Assembly: GCF_000143415.4 (NCBI RefSeq) | Contig: NW_003314280.1 | Location: 467,262-531,261 of the forward strand | DNA: 64,000 nucleotides | Source: Selaginella moellendorffii | Taxonomy: Eukaryota > Streptophyta > Lycopodiopsida > Selaginellales > Selaginellaceae | Direction of reading: 5' to 3' | Part shown: piece after piece, positions 1 through 12,018 of the stretch | How the letters are laid out: each line of letters begins with the position of its first letter | Numbering within the stretch: the stretch's first letter is position 1 | Program-made: the position numbers and the translations under genes | The notes under the pieces: generated by a model | Seen by the model: the letters and a program-made list of their open reading frames with translations, nothing else | Told to the model about the DNA's origin: nothing | Database searches by the model: none

Positions 1-3000
1 CAATGCGCGATCCGCGAGAAGCATCAGCTACATCCAGGTTCGATTCACTGCTCTTCCTGCTTTGCGATGCCCATAGCGGCGAGCTACTGCAGATTTTTGG
101 GACTGGAATGGACACGGGAGAGACCTCGCCCTGCGTCCTTCTCTTTTTTGATAGCAAGCGGTTTGTTTTCAATGCTGGAGAGGTACGTTGCCAGAGAAGA
201 TAGATAGTTCTTACGCGAATGACATCTTTGGCAGGGTTTACAGCGTTTTTGTCAAGAGAACAAGATCAAGTTATCTAAGGCATGGAACGGTGGGATTGTT
301 TTTCGTAGCATAGAAGTCCTGACTTCGGCAAAATCAAACTTGGCAGGTCGACCACGTTCTTCTTACTCGCGTGTGTTCTGAAACTGCTGGTGGCCTTGCT
401 GGTAATTCATTTTGGCGACATACTCCAGAGCTTGACATTTGAGTATGTTGCAGGGGCGCTTTTAACACTCGCTGGCGACGTTGGCCTAACGGTATGAAGA
501 TTTGATTGTGAGCGTGATCCTTGTTTCAATGCTTTCCTTTCTTGTCAGCTGAACATCTGGGGTCCATCGGACCTGCAATGCCTAATAACTGCGATGTCTA
601 CGTACTTGCCAAATGCCTCTTTCTTCTATACGCATGCTTTCGGGAAGGACGGCAAACTCTTGCCTGAGCATGCAAAAGATCCCAATATTGCAGTTCTCCT
701 AGAAGATGATTTGGTGAAGATATCGGCAGTGTTGCTGGTTCCATTCTCGGATAAGCAAGGTGAAGGTAGTAGTAGTTTCTGTTGATTTGTCCCTTTAGAA
801 ATCCTTGGCGTGCAGGCAAGAAGTTTAGACCTGGGGATGTCGCTGTAGTGTATGTTTGCGAGCTTCCCGAAGTTAGAGGCAAGTTCGATCCTGTGAAGGC
901 AGCTGCTTTGGGATTGCGTCCAGGTCGCAAGTACGCTTTGCTTCAAAGTGGAACTTCTGTTCTTTCAGATGATGGGACAACAGAGGTAGCGTTTTTCTAT
1001 TGAGTTTTATGTTCTTTTCACATGCAGAGTTTCAGATTCTTCCGGAGTCTGTCATGGAACCATCATCCCCGGGCCCAAAGGTTATTCTTGTGGACTGCCC
1101 GACAATGTTCCATATTCCGTCTCTGCTGACGGCAAACGGTTTGAAAGGATTGTACACTAGCGATGGCGCCGCGTCTGTGGCGTGCATTGTACACATGAGT
1201 CCTGCTATCGTGGTTAACGATAGTAAATACCAGGATTGGATGAGGCTTTTTGGCTCGACTGAACATATACTAGCAGGATCAGGATGGTAAGTTAGCTAAA
1301 AAATGAGTACCTTGTTTTTAATGTTTTTTTTCCCGGATTTTTGCAGCTCTAATTCTCTTTCCCCAATTCTCAAGTCTAGCGCAAAGATACTTTCCAAGCT
1401 AAATTTTGCATGTCCTTATGTTTTCCCTGTACCTGGTTACGGCTACGAATCATCGAAAAACCAGCAAATATTGTTGCAGCAGCAGGTTAGCTATTGTCTT
1501 TTTAGTTTTCCTTATGAGTGACTGACTCTTGTTTTTCAGAACAATTTGTCCGTCACCATTGCCAAGAACTTGTTAAAGGTTTGAAAGATTTGGGGACGGG
1601 CAAATTACTGACTCTTACGTGTCTGATGCTATCAGTTTCGTTTACTTCCGCTATCCGGTCTAGGAATGGATGGTTCTTCAGTTCCAGAAGCTTTTGACGG
1701 GAAGGTGCATACAGAGGAGCTGATTGAATGCGTACCCGAAATTTTACCACTGACGGAAAAACTCAAGGAATTTTGGAAAGCTTACGGTTCCAAGGACCTT
1801 GTCGAAGAACCTTGGTTCGATAAAGGTGCAGATTCTCGCTCACTGAGCTCCTCAAGCTTGACAAAGGAGATTCCCGACACATTGAAAGCAATAGGCAGGA
1901 AAGAGGTGGAGCTTATATTCCTTGGCACTGGATCTTCTCAGCCTTCGACATATCGTAATGTTAGTGCGATCTACGTCCACCTTTTCGCAAATGGGGGGAT
2001 GCTTCTGGATTGTGGAGAGGGAACTTATGGTCAGCTACTAAGAAGGTACCGCGTGTTTCGGTGCTTGCTAGATTGTTTCTTACTGGGCTCTGGTCTGCAG
2101 GTTCGGACCAAGTACTGATTCCGTTGTAGCTGGCTTACGTTTGATTTGGATTTCGCACATCCATGCTGATCATCACGGTGGTCTTAGCCGAATACTCTCT
2201 GTTCGGCGGCAGCTTCTTTCCAAGTCTGGCAACGTCGAACCGCTTCTCGTGGTGGGACCAAAGTTGCTGAAACGGGTTCTGGAGGCTTATGATATGGTTG
2301 AGGACCTTGGGGTGGAATTCTTAGATTGTAGTCAAACGACGTTGGAAGCATCAGACATTGCGGCTGGAGGTCAACCGAAGGGATTCGTTAGCTCTATAGT
2401 TTCTGGATCACAGGAAGGCAGGTCCGGGCTCATGCAGTGGGTTCAGCGGGGATACCATCTTAGGAATGGACTGGATGAAGCTGGGAGGAGTAAACTGCAG
2501 GATACATTGCAAGCACTGGGTCTGAGCAGCTTAGTGAGCGTACCGGTGATCCATTGCCCACATGCATTTGGAGTAGTTCTTGAAGCTCAAAACAAGGCCG
2601 ACACTTCAAAAGCGGGATGGAAGCTTGCTTATTCAGGGGACACAAGGCCTTGCAAGGCCTTTATTGAGGCCTCTTACGGCGCTACAGTTTTCATTCATGA
2701 GGTACGTTCGTTCAGAAATCCCCAAAAGTAGGATTCATATCCATGTGTTTTTGATACTTGACAGGCTACCTTTGAGGATGGAATGTCTGAGGAAGCGGTA
2801 TCAAAGATGCATAGTTCAACTCACGAAGCCATACAGGCTGGGGCTTTGGCGCGAGCCTATCGGACCATCCTGACGCACTTCAGTCAGCGTTACTCCAAGG
2901 TGCCAGTTTTTGACGACAGCTACAACGATAGGACATGCGTGGCTTTCGACTTGATGAGCATCGATTTAGTTGATCTGCCCCTGTTACCGTCGCTCATCCC

Positions 3001-3070
3001 CGTGCTAAAGCTTCTCTTCAAGGACGATCAAGCTGAAGAGCAAGCCGTCCCCGAAGCTGTAGCACAATGA
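1..3070 (+). CDS. Long-form tRNase Z (ELAC2-type), 5' partial
   Basis: Endonuclease that removes 3' trailers from precursor tRNAs. I trace 12 exons: up to 182, 235-279, 347-401, 454-491, 549-759, 816-985, 1030-1286, 1347-1485, 1540-1578, 1636-2045, 2101-2701 and 2765-3070; all phases agree. The N-terminal half has the degenerate metallo-beta-lactamase fold typical of the long form (GTGMDTGETSP, then NAGE). The C-terminal half is catalytic: GTGSSQPSTYRN, the zinc motif HIHADHHGG (about 2155-2181), HCPHAFG, SGDTRPC, HEATFEDGM and the HFSQRY box near the end. The stop at 3068-3070 follows a low-complexity acidic tail. The true start is probably upstream of the window; an ATG at position 3 is in frame but the residues before the first conserved block do not look conserved. 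The intron at 280-346 begins with GC. Family assignment is secure; subcellular location cannot be judged without the N-terminus. Confidence 0.93.
280..346 (+). other. GC-AG intron in the tRNase Z gene
   Basis: The upstream exon (235-279) encodes exactly 15 codons ending in LSK and the downstream exon resumes with VDHVLLTRVCSETAGG, both matching the family. The donor is AAG|GCATGG and the acceptor TGGCAG. No GT donor gives the same junction. Confidence 0.8.
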
Positions 3071-5010
3071 CAATGCTCCACAAGGTTCGTGACACCTGTT
3101 TGCTAAGCTACTGACTTGGGTGACGTGGTTTCAGATGTGGAAAACGTGGCAATTGCGGGAACAAAAAATCTTTTTGCCAACCAGTCATCTCAAAGCATCA
3201 AGCGTGAGTGCCCGTTCAATTTTTTTATACCAATGCTTTGAAAAGAGATGACACTAAAAGAAAGCCTTTTGTGGGTCCAGGGAGTAATCGTTTTGTCGAC
3301 ACGGCTGCACAAATATGCCCGATGGGATTGGACCACTCAGCTTGATGTGGAATCTGTGGATGGCTGCTATAATGACGCTATGCTCCAATCATGGTCTTGC
3401 TGTAATGCGAATCGATCGGGAGCTTGTAAGTCCATCGTCCCACCTTATAATTCTTGTTAGTTGCTGCTTTACTTTTTTGTCTTCCAATCTTTGCTGGTGT
3501 TTGTTTTCTTGTTGTGCCGACTAATTCTCTCCTTTTTACAGCGGTTTCTATCTAGTCCAACCAATGCGAGCGAAGTTTCTGCTCAAAGTACACGTAGGTG
3601 TCACATTGTGTAAAGACTTAACCGCCTGGTTTTGGCGTACAAGATCAAGGAAAAAGGAAACGTCCGGGCTTTTAACGTGATTCCCCCCCGAGTCGCTTTC
3701 AGCTCCCAAACTTCGTTTTTTCTTGGTGGACTGAACAGCCTCACACACAGGTCTTCTCCGCGCATCGTTTCTTCGGTGTAGGAGGAACCAACGAGCACGC
3801 TTGTGCGACGCATGCGCCTTTTGCCAAGAAAAAAAAAGCTGTTTTGGAAGAGAACAAGTAAAAGTTCCCCTCGAAATCTTTGCCATAGACTGGAAGTTAT
3901 TGCCATTAGTATAATTCTTTGGCTTAAGATTGGCCAGACTGAAGCCAATCATAAGATCTCCGTACAGGAAATCTCCCCTCAGTACGGCGGGGATGGGCCA
4001 TGGCCCAAGGTGGCCAGGCAGACAGCCCCGCCTTTGTTTTTTCCTTTTCGTGACAATGCGGGAGCTGCTCCCGGGCGACGTGTCGTGCGCGCATTGGCCC
4101 CCGCGGTTAGTGGCCTTGAAAACACTCCGCCTTATCCTCATTGGCTGCTGGGCGGATTTTATTTTAGAGAAAGGAAACACAAGCTTATTTTCATTCATTT
4201 CATGTTATACGGACCAAATAAAGTGATGGAATGGAAAGCTTAGGGAATAAATATTAAACAATCTAAGCGTTTGATCGCCCCTCGATCCGACAGTATCCAA
4301 CGGTCCAAGGGGGAGGTGATAGCTGGCCGCAGATCTATTACCGCACACGTCCCCGTCACACCGCCATCCGACGGCCCAAAGATGAGACACACTGTTTTTT
4401 AAAAAGGGCCCTGCACATTAAAATCCCGGCTGACGGATTCCGTACCTCCCCTGGTATGGGCCCCCCCGATTCTCCGAAGTACGGTCGCTGACCCGACCGG
4501 ATTCTATTCTATAACCCATCACGCATGACGGCCATGGCTGATGGCCCAGCACCAGTGAAGGCTCTTCGGTTGTCCTTGTGTACACACCAACACACCATAC
4601 ACCCAACACACAAAACACAACGAAAGAAAGAGAGAAAGAGAGAGAGAAAGAGGGACGGATGGGTGTGTTCTTGAGCTTCTAGCGCGAGCTAGGGTACCGT
4701 TTTCCATCACGGGATCGCGGGAGGAGCTGTTGACGGGAGGAGCGATGGCGTCGGCGAAGCGGCGGCCGTGCTGGACATAGCCTATTCCAACGGAGGAATG
4801 CGCGCGCGCTGCAAAATATTTCCAGGTCCGCCTCATGTTTCTTGAGCGATCTCTTGGATTGGGGCCTTCTTCCTTGATCGGTGCGCCCGGCAATGCGCTT
4901 GGCGCCTTGACCTAGTGCCCGCGGAGGCGCGTTTCTTCCTTCTCTTTCTCTAGGAGCTCTTTCCCTGCTTGGTATTTCGAAATTGGAGCAGCGGGAATTC
5001 GTCAGCGGTG
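3071..5010. other. Intergenic: tRNase Z 3' flank and SPL promoter/5'UTR
   Basis: I find no convincing gene here. The first few hundred bases are probably 3' UTR of the tRNase Z gene. A GA-rich microsatellite lies at about 4622-4655, as is common in plant 5' leaders, shortly before the SPL start at 5011. Open frames in 3550-4250 on both strands show no recognisable protein family. Confidence 0.5.
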
Positions 5011-6886
5011 ATGCTCGCTGAGCACTTCGTCTCTGGGAATATGGAGAATGGTGGGGATTTCGGCACGGCCAGGCTCGATTGGGAATGGGACAACGTGATG
5101 ATGCTGCCAGCGGCAGGGATGAATCGGAAGCTCCACAGCGCTGATTGGAGCGAGGAGCCAGTGATGGGATCAGGCAAGGGTGGTGGCGGCGTCTTCTCTT
5201 CCGTCGCCGTCAAGCACGAGAGCTCGGGTGGGGAGATCCTGGACCTGACAAGATCCAAGCCCGACAGGAAGGCCAATGAGCTGATTGCCTCCCCGGAGAA
5301 GCCTTCCTCCAATTCCTCCAAGGACTTTTTCCTGGGGCTGAGTGGAGGAGTTGCCAGTGGTGGTAAAGGCGACATGGACAAGATCAGCGAAAGGGCGGCG
5401 ATGGCTAATGGCGACGCGGAGACCGGTCTCAAGCTTGGACTCAAGCGTAGTTTCACTCCGGATAATCTTGCCGATGGTAACGCCGCCGCTACGACTGCCG
5501 CCACCACCTCCACCACCATCACCGCTACCACCAACAACAGCAAAGGGGGGTCTCCAGGGAAGAAGCCTCGCGGCTCCGCGAATCACACACCGCGTTGCCA
5601 AGTCGAGGGATGCAAGACGGATCTCTCCTCGGCCAAGGACTACCACCGGAGGCATAAGGTGTGCGCAATGCACTCCAAATCGGCGAAGGTCAGTGTCAAC
5701 AACATCGAGCAGCGCTTCTGCCAACAATGCAGCCGGTAATTTTGCGAGAGTAGTCCTCGTTTCTTTTCGAGCCTAAGTTTTCTAGCTGCTTTGTTCCTTT
5801 TCGCCAGGTTCCACGTCCTGTCCGAGTTTGACGAAGGCAAGCGAAGCTGCCGGAGGCGTCTGGCCGGCCACAATGAGCGACGTAGGAAGCCACAGCCGGA
5901 TCCAATGGCGTTGACAAGCGCCGCGCTCTCGCCTTACCAGGCCGGCTTCATGAGGCTTGCTCGTGGTGATGGATTACTTTGTTGTTGCTTTGTGTGTTAC
6001 TGAAACTCTTTCTTACTTTGTTCCAGATGAGCGTCTGCTGGGTTATGGGACTCCACTATCGTACCTCGGTGTGGACAATTTACACGGCAAGCTCTCCTGG
6101 CCCAGGTTTGGAAGCGTCGATGATCACACGGGTCTCGTCTCGGGCTCGTCTAACATATCCAGGCCGGAGCGCTTCTTCATGCTCTTCCCTCCAAGGAAGG
6201 GTCCAGCGATACTCAACAGCGTCGGCCATCACGGTGTCCATCAGTTCATGCAAGGCTCCGGCTCCATGGGCCAAAACCTGACGCTCTCGTCACCCTCGGC
6301 GTCGGGTGTGTACGCCGCCGGCATAGGCCCGCCCAGCCAAGCCTCGCACAACGCAGCCGCGGTGTCTGACTCTGGTCGTGCTCTCTCTCTTCTGTCATCT
6401 CAGCCATGGACGAGCCCCCATGACTCGATGGAGCAGCTCATGTCCGAAAGCCGAGCTCCTTACAACTCGCAGCAGCAGCAGCAAGCAGCGAGTTACTCGG
6501 GGAATTCCCCGGTCCGGCAGCCGAGTTACGGCTCTCCCCAGGTGTTGCCACAGCAGGTTTCTCAGGGAAACATAGCGGTCGTAGCTCTGGAAAGCAGGAG
6601 TAGTGCTCAAGCTCAGCAGCAGCAACAAGGTGGCGGCGGTGGCTCGTTCCTGCCTGGGATAAATAACTACGAGAACCACGCGGTGCTCACTCTACTCCAG
6701 GAATCCGAGCTGCGGAATTTACAGGAGCAACAGCAGCAGCATGCCGCGAGGCCGACGATCGATCTCATGCAAATGTCAACAACGCAGCCGCCAGCGACCG
6801 TCGTAATCCAGCAACCGCAAAGTTCGTCCGATTTTCAGGTGCTCAAGCCGTATGGTTCCGGACTGTATGATCCGCACCAGCTCTGA
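5011..6886 (+). CDS. SBP-box (SPL) transcription factor, miR156-targeted
   Basis: Plant-specific zinc-finger transcription factor that binds GTAC-core sites. Three exons, 5011-5735, 5808-5965 and 6027-6886, give 580 residues with consistent phase. The SBP domain (about residues 193-270) starts [20 protein letters not shown], continues through RFCQQCSR, is interrupted by an intron at the usual place inside the second zinc finger, and ends with a basic stretch ([17 protein letters not shown]) that is the bipartite nuclear signal. The C-terminal part is rich in Gln and Ser and contains ALSLLSS, encoded by a miR156 target site. Start: ATG at 5011 (MLAEHF); an alternative ATG lies at 5041 (MENGGDFG). 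The open frame extends upstream of 5011 without an ATG. It is convergent with the SPL8-like gene at 7558-10397. Confidence 0.95.
6378..6397 (+). promoter_or_regulatory. miR156/157 target site in SPL coding sequence
   Basis: The 20-mer GTGCTCTCTCTCTTCTGTCA is the form found in many plant SPL mRNAs, with a single mismatch to the complement of mature miR156. It encodes ALSLLSS in the correct frame in exon 3. This predicts cleavage or repression of the transcript by miR156, the juvenile-phase regulator known from other land plants. Confidence 0.95.
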
Positions 6887-7557
6887 GGGCACACGCGCTC
6901 TCCTCCGTGTCCTCGTCCGTTCGTCCGTTCGTCCCAGCAGAATTTAGGAGTGGTGGCGATCGAAACAAGCGACAAGGAGATTATATCGCTAGCAACCAAG
7001 AAGATCTATCAATCTTCTTCTATCTATCTATCTTCTCAGTGATAAGTGGCGACTTGGTCGAAGTGCCCTCTCTCCCTCTCTCGAGGTACCTGACAACACT
7101 ACGCACTTCCAGTTTGCATTTGCCATCTTTGTGTGCTTTTTCTTTTCTTTTTTTTGGTTATCTTTTTCTTTTTTCATCTTAACTTTGTTTCTAGGCAGAT
7201 TTGTATCATCATCTATTCAGGAAGGAAGATCCAAGAGAAGACGAGAACATTAAAAGAACTACAAAAAAAATGAAAATTAGAAGTGGAAAAAGAAATTATC
7301 CTTTCTTTTGATAATGCATTTGTTAGGATTAGAAAAAAAGAAAAAGTAGAGGCGAATTTTTCCACGTTGTTCGTGTGGTGGTGGCGACATTACCCCGCGT
7401 CCAGAAAGTATAAATGGATACGAATATCCACCCGTATATTTCCTGTGCGGCCAGCTACCGGCATTCAATGCGGCCCAGAGACAAAGATTTGCGTTTGACG
7501 AGCGGTGGAATATCCAGTTTTGTTCTTTTAGGGCTCCCTTGGCCCAAAGCCCTAATT
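6887..7557. other. Shared 3' region of two convergent SPL genes
   Basis: The stretch between the two stop codons is T- and CT-rich on the left and holds no conserved open frame. It must contain both 3' UTRs; overlap of the two transcripts is possible but cannot be seen from sequence. Confidence 0.5.
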
Positions 7558-10397
7558 CTAGACCAATCTGGTGTAGAGCGAGAAGAGCCGGTTGTGCTGT
7601 GTTGTTAGGGTTGAGAGGAGTCCTCCCGAGTCGGACGCTGGCGAGCCCAAGGCGTGATCGCCGTTGTTAGACGGTGGTGGTGGTGACGATCCCAGGATCA
7701 AATTGTTGGCGGCGGCGGCGGTGGTAATGTTGTTGCCAGTGTTGTTAGTCGTGCAGGTGGTGGTGGAGTTCGTCACGGTGGACGCTGCCGGCACCAGGTT
7801 CTTGATCGAGTTTGTGGCGCTGTAGCTCACTTTGCTCGCCTCCGAGTCGTCCCGGGATGCCGACGGCGAGCTGCTGCTCTTGGGGAGCAGCGCGCTGGGC
7901 TTCGTGTCGGCTACACACACACACACACGATCAAAGTGCTCAGCGCAAAGTGTCGGAAGAGCTTGGCTTCGAAAGCGATGTCATTCTCCGGGAGGAGAGA
8001 GCTTACCACCGCTAGAGTGTGTTGCTTCCGAGCCGCCGCCCCCGCCTCCTCCTTCGTGGGACTCAGACTTTCCAGCGGCGGAGTCACCGGCGGTGGAAGT
8101 CGAAGCGGCGGCGGCGGCGGCGCTGGCGCTGGCGGTTGTGGTGGTGCTCGTTGGCTGCGGCTTCCGCCTCCGCCGGTTGTGATCGGCCAGCCGCTTCCGG
8201 CAGCTCCGCTTGGAGTCGTCGAACTCGGTTAGCAAGTGGAATCTGGATGATCACACAAGATCGAAACTCGTCAGAGAAAATCTCATAGCGATCACATGAA
8301 TCGCGAATCGGCACGACCGACAAACTTATTCCCTCCATCCAATCCAATTTCGCACACACTGAGAACTGTAGCTGTGTAGCTGACCTGGGGGAGCTACAAG
8401 CAAAGCGGAGAAAACCAAGAAAACTTTCTCGTGCTCGATGAAAGCTTGCCGGTGCTGTGTGCCTAGCTAGGCGTAGCTCCCACACACACACGCACAGGAG
8501 AAATGAAGGCCATGAAGAGATGCAACGACATATTCCATTCCTTTCCACCCAATCCACTCAGTCCAGCACAGTTTTGCTTTGCACGCGGATCAATCAAGCA
8601 CACAAAAGCAAAATCGGAGAAGAGAAAGAGATCAACAGCAGCGAAGAACAAGAACACACAGCTATAACTGCAGTTTAGACGAGAGTTCTTCGAACGAGTA
8701 CGTAACGCGTTTCGTACTCCCCGCTTAAAACAGCTACCATTGTAGCTCGCACTTGACAAAACCAAACATACAAAACAAAGACGAAGAAGAAAACTGGAAA
8801 AACGAGGACAGGCTCAAATCAATCAAGTAATGGAAAGTGCAGGCCATCTCCCCAAGAAAAAAACGGTTTTTACAGAACAGAAAGGGGTGAAACCACCAAC
8901 GTGAACTGCTAGGAGCTCGAAGCTTTGGGACGAAAGCTATGAAGAACAGGGAAAAGCCATGATATGATCATGGCCGGGTGGCGGGAAGAAACAATGGTGG
9001 CGTTGCCAAGGAGTTGACGATGATCTCACCCAACAAAGGAGGGAGCAGAAAAACGAGAGGGAGCGAAAGATGACTGACCTGCTGCATTGTTGGCAGAAGC
9101 GCTGGGTCTGATTGTTGGCGATCACGTTTGGAGCCTTGGAGTGGAGCTCGCACACCTTGTGGCGGCGATGGTAGTGCTTGGCCTTGCTCAAGTCCGCGGT
9201 GCACCCCTCGGCCTGGCAGCGGGGGACGTGAACCGACGGCCCGTTGAGCCGCGGCCGCTTGCCAAACCGCGCAATCAGCGAGTCCTCGGCCGAGAAGTAA
9301 GTCCGCCCCCCGAGGTTCAATCCAATCCTCCCATGCAGCCACTCGTTCATCTGCTGCTGCTGATCGTACTGGCTATGGCTGCTCGAATGGTGGTGGTGAC
9401 CCAAGAACTGGTAGTGCTGCTGCTGCTGGTGGTGGTGGCTATGGTGTTGTTCTTCGCGCTTGATGTAATTCCACAACCCACCTAGAGCTCCCAAGTTCCC
9501 GGAGCTGGATCGCTGCTGCGCGGCATGCTGCTGCTGCTGGTGTTGCTGATCGGTCGACTCCACGTCCATGAGGCCGAAGAAGCTGCGCCTTTGCTCGAAA
9601 GTTCGCAAATCCTGCTGCTGCTGATGTTCTTGGTGGTGGTGGTGGTGGAGCTGATGATCCGGGACGTCGAGCGCGGTGGCGCTGCCAAGGATCCCGTTTT
9701 GCTGCTGCTGCTGCTGGAGCAGCGCTAGTGTCATGGGATTCGTGGACGAGGAAGTTGACGATCGTTGCTGCTGCTGCTGGAGCATCGTCTGGAAGTGGGT
9801 GCCACCGCCAGTGGTACCGCCGCTACCACCGCCGCTACCGCCACCGCCACCGCCCGAGGGTGGGAAAGTGCCGCCTGGGAAGCCACCAGCGCCGCCGGCA
9901 CCGCCGCCATAGCTGCTGGGAAAGACGAGGCCGCCACCGTGCTGCGAGGAGGAGGAAGAGGTGGAGGAGTAAGAGCTGGGCCTGGAGAGAATTAGCGGCT
10001 TGAGCTCGTGGCCTTGCTGCTGCTGGTGGTGCTGCTGCTGCTGCTGATAGAAGAGATTGCTCGTGCTAGTGGTGGTGGTGCTCGACTGATCCCATGGAGA
10101 TATCTCCCACTGATCGCCGCCAGCGCTGCTGTTCGTCTTGGAAGAATGGTGGTGGTGGTGGTGGTGAGCGGCGCTGTTGGAGGAGGGAGCCGCGGAGAGC
10201 TGGTGGTGGTGGTGGTGATCTTGGTGGTAGTGGTTTTGATGATTCGATGCGAAGGGATGCATCGTGAGATCCCAGGAGCTCTGCTGGTGGTGGTGATCGC
10301 TGGATCCTCCTCCTCCTCCGCCTCCTCCAGCAGCGGCAGCCCAGAGCGGCAGACCAGATCCTCCAGCCGCTGCCGCCGCTGTTCCCGAAGGATTCAT
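7558..10397 (-). CDS. SPL8-like SBP-box transcription factor
   Basis: Second SBP-domain transcription factor. Exons on the minus strand are 10397-9079, 8242-8007 and 7910-7558, giving 635 residues with consistent phase. Exon 1 is dominated by His, Gln, Gly and Ser runs. Just before the SBP domain (about residues 391-468) it carries [16 protein letters not shown], a block typical of Arabidopsis SPL8, followed by [19 protein letters not shown] and RFCQQCSR; exon 2 resumes [27 protein letters not shown]. The SBP-box intron is at the same site as in the neighbouring SPL. No miR156 site or ALSLLSS peptide is present, as expected for the SPL8 lineage. Intron 2 ends in a (GT)n tract close to its acceptor. 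The tail (exon 3) is Thr/Asn/Ser-rich with no known domain. Start is the ATG at 10397 ([13 protein letters not shown]). Confidence 0.93.
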
Positions 10398-11764
10398 GGC
10401 ACTTACTACTAACGCCAGTCTCGAGGCCGATCGATCGATCCCTTGGCTTCCTTGTTTCCAGCGCTAATTCGCCTCCTCGGCCATCACTGTTGCTCTCTCC
10501 TCTTGCGTGTTCGTTCTTCCTGGTACTAGCTCTACAGGAACTATGCGATAACTATTGCCGATCCATTTGCTCGGGATTGTTTGCTTCCTCCGCGGCTACC
10601 ATGGCAATTGGATTACTCCCAGCCACATTGCTCCAGCTTCGCGGGATCTTTCTCTTCCTGCAACAACGTCAAGTTTGTATGATCATTCTCGAGAAAAAAC
10701 GAGAAGTTGCTGCCTGGAACGAGATGGAAAAACGCGTTGGAAATCACAAGCAGCGAATGGAATCGCTGCTCCCAAACGGGCGAATGGAAACTGAGAGTTA
10801 GCCTGACTCACACTGCAGCGCTGCTAACACCAGATAAAACAAAGAAAAACTCTTCACTCCAAGTTCTACAAACAACCACGAACGAGGAAAAAGAAAACCA
10901 AGAAAGAGAGAGGATGATGTTTGAGTACCTGGTGGATGATAGCTCGTAAAGCAAATCTCTTCAGGAATCATGGCTGACGAGCACACGAGAAATCGAGTTG
11001 GCCGTAAACTCCGTGCTGCCATAGCGTCGTCCACACACTGCCGGGAAAAAAGAAAGAGCAGCGAGAACTTCGACTCGTCCTTTTCATGTTTTCTCCTCCT
11101 ACCAGCTACTGCTACTCCCGTGGTAACTTTCTAAGATCATCCTGGTCGTCATCTCTTAGATTCCAGCATTATTGAAACCAAAGCGGCCGCTGCCCCTTGA
11201 TCCGAAACGAGCTTTCGCTGTGCTACTCGCGCCCTGAGCTCACAGATTCCATCTCTTTTGTCGCTCGCTGCCACTTTTCTCCTCGCGCTCTCGAGAGCAC
11301 GGCCTCTCCAGGGGCCAAACAAAAAGAAAGTGTGACAAGGGGAGAGAGAAGAGAAAGAGAGAATGGAATCAAGACAACGTCCTGGCTGCCCAACAACTTA
11401 ACCAGACAGGATAGAAGGAAATTCGTCCCAGAAATTCATCCACAAGAAATCGCAAACTTGGAAGCAAATAGGAAGAAGAAACAAAGAACACAGAGAGAAT
11501 GAGTGAGAGAGAGAGAAAGAGAAGTGAGATTCTCCCAGAAAAGTGTATAGAGAGTGTGTGTGTTTGTGTCTCCTTTGTCGAGTGGAGCCTATGTGTGTTC
11601 CTAGCTTAGTATGGCCTCCAGGAGCTACAAACCTGCTATATCATCATCTTCCGCCATAGCCAACTAGCTCTTCAGACCTCTCTCGCTCGCTCCTCTCTAG
11701 AAGCTTTGCTTTAATCTTAACTTAAAACTAATTCCCCCACGCTGAGAAGATTAAAACTCCAAGC

Positions 11765-11790
11765 CTCGCTCGCTCGCTCGCTCGCTCGCT
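11765..11790. repeat. (CTCG)n microsatellite
   Basis: About six and a half perfect copies of the tetramer, in the upstream region of the SPL8-like gene, followed by CTT repeats at about 11812-11829. Confidence 0.9.
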
Positions 11791-11929
11791 CCCTTCTCGT
11801 AGCTAAAAGATTCTTCTTCTTCTTCTTCTATCGAGAGTTCGTCTTCGTCTTCTGGGAACTTGGCCCGTTTCCCCGTGAAGTTCTTCCTTAGAATCTGGCT
11901 GAGGTAGTTTCCGTGATGACAGTGGTGGT

Positions 11930-12018
11930 ACTCTACTGTAATGAAGTAGAGTCTTCCGGATATCACGGGGGGATTAAACTTCCAGGAGATAGTGTTGCAG
12001 TACTCTCCAGGAAGTTTA
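11930..12018. other. Two adjacent inverted repeats
   Basis: First: perfect 8-bp arms ACTCTACT (11930-11937) and AGTAGAGT (11945-11952) around a 7-nt loop. Second: 15-bp arms 11975-11989 and 12004-12018 with one mismatch around a 14-nt loop. Function unknown; possible RNA structure in a leader or an upstream regulatory dyad. Confidence 0.6.

Noticed and set aside
3248-3524. Two overlapping short frames after the tRNase Z stop
   Set aside because: No family resemblance, mutually overlapping, probably 3' UTR.
4969-5010. Upstream extension of the first SPL frame
   Set aside because: It would begin at a TTG codon; the first ATG in frame is 5011.
9087-10412. Several plus-strand frames rich in Val/Leu or Ser across SPL8-like exon 1
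   Set aside because: Antisense images of His/Gln/Gly repeats in the SPL8-like coding sequence.
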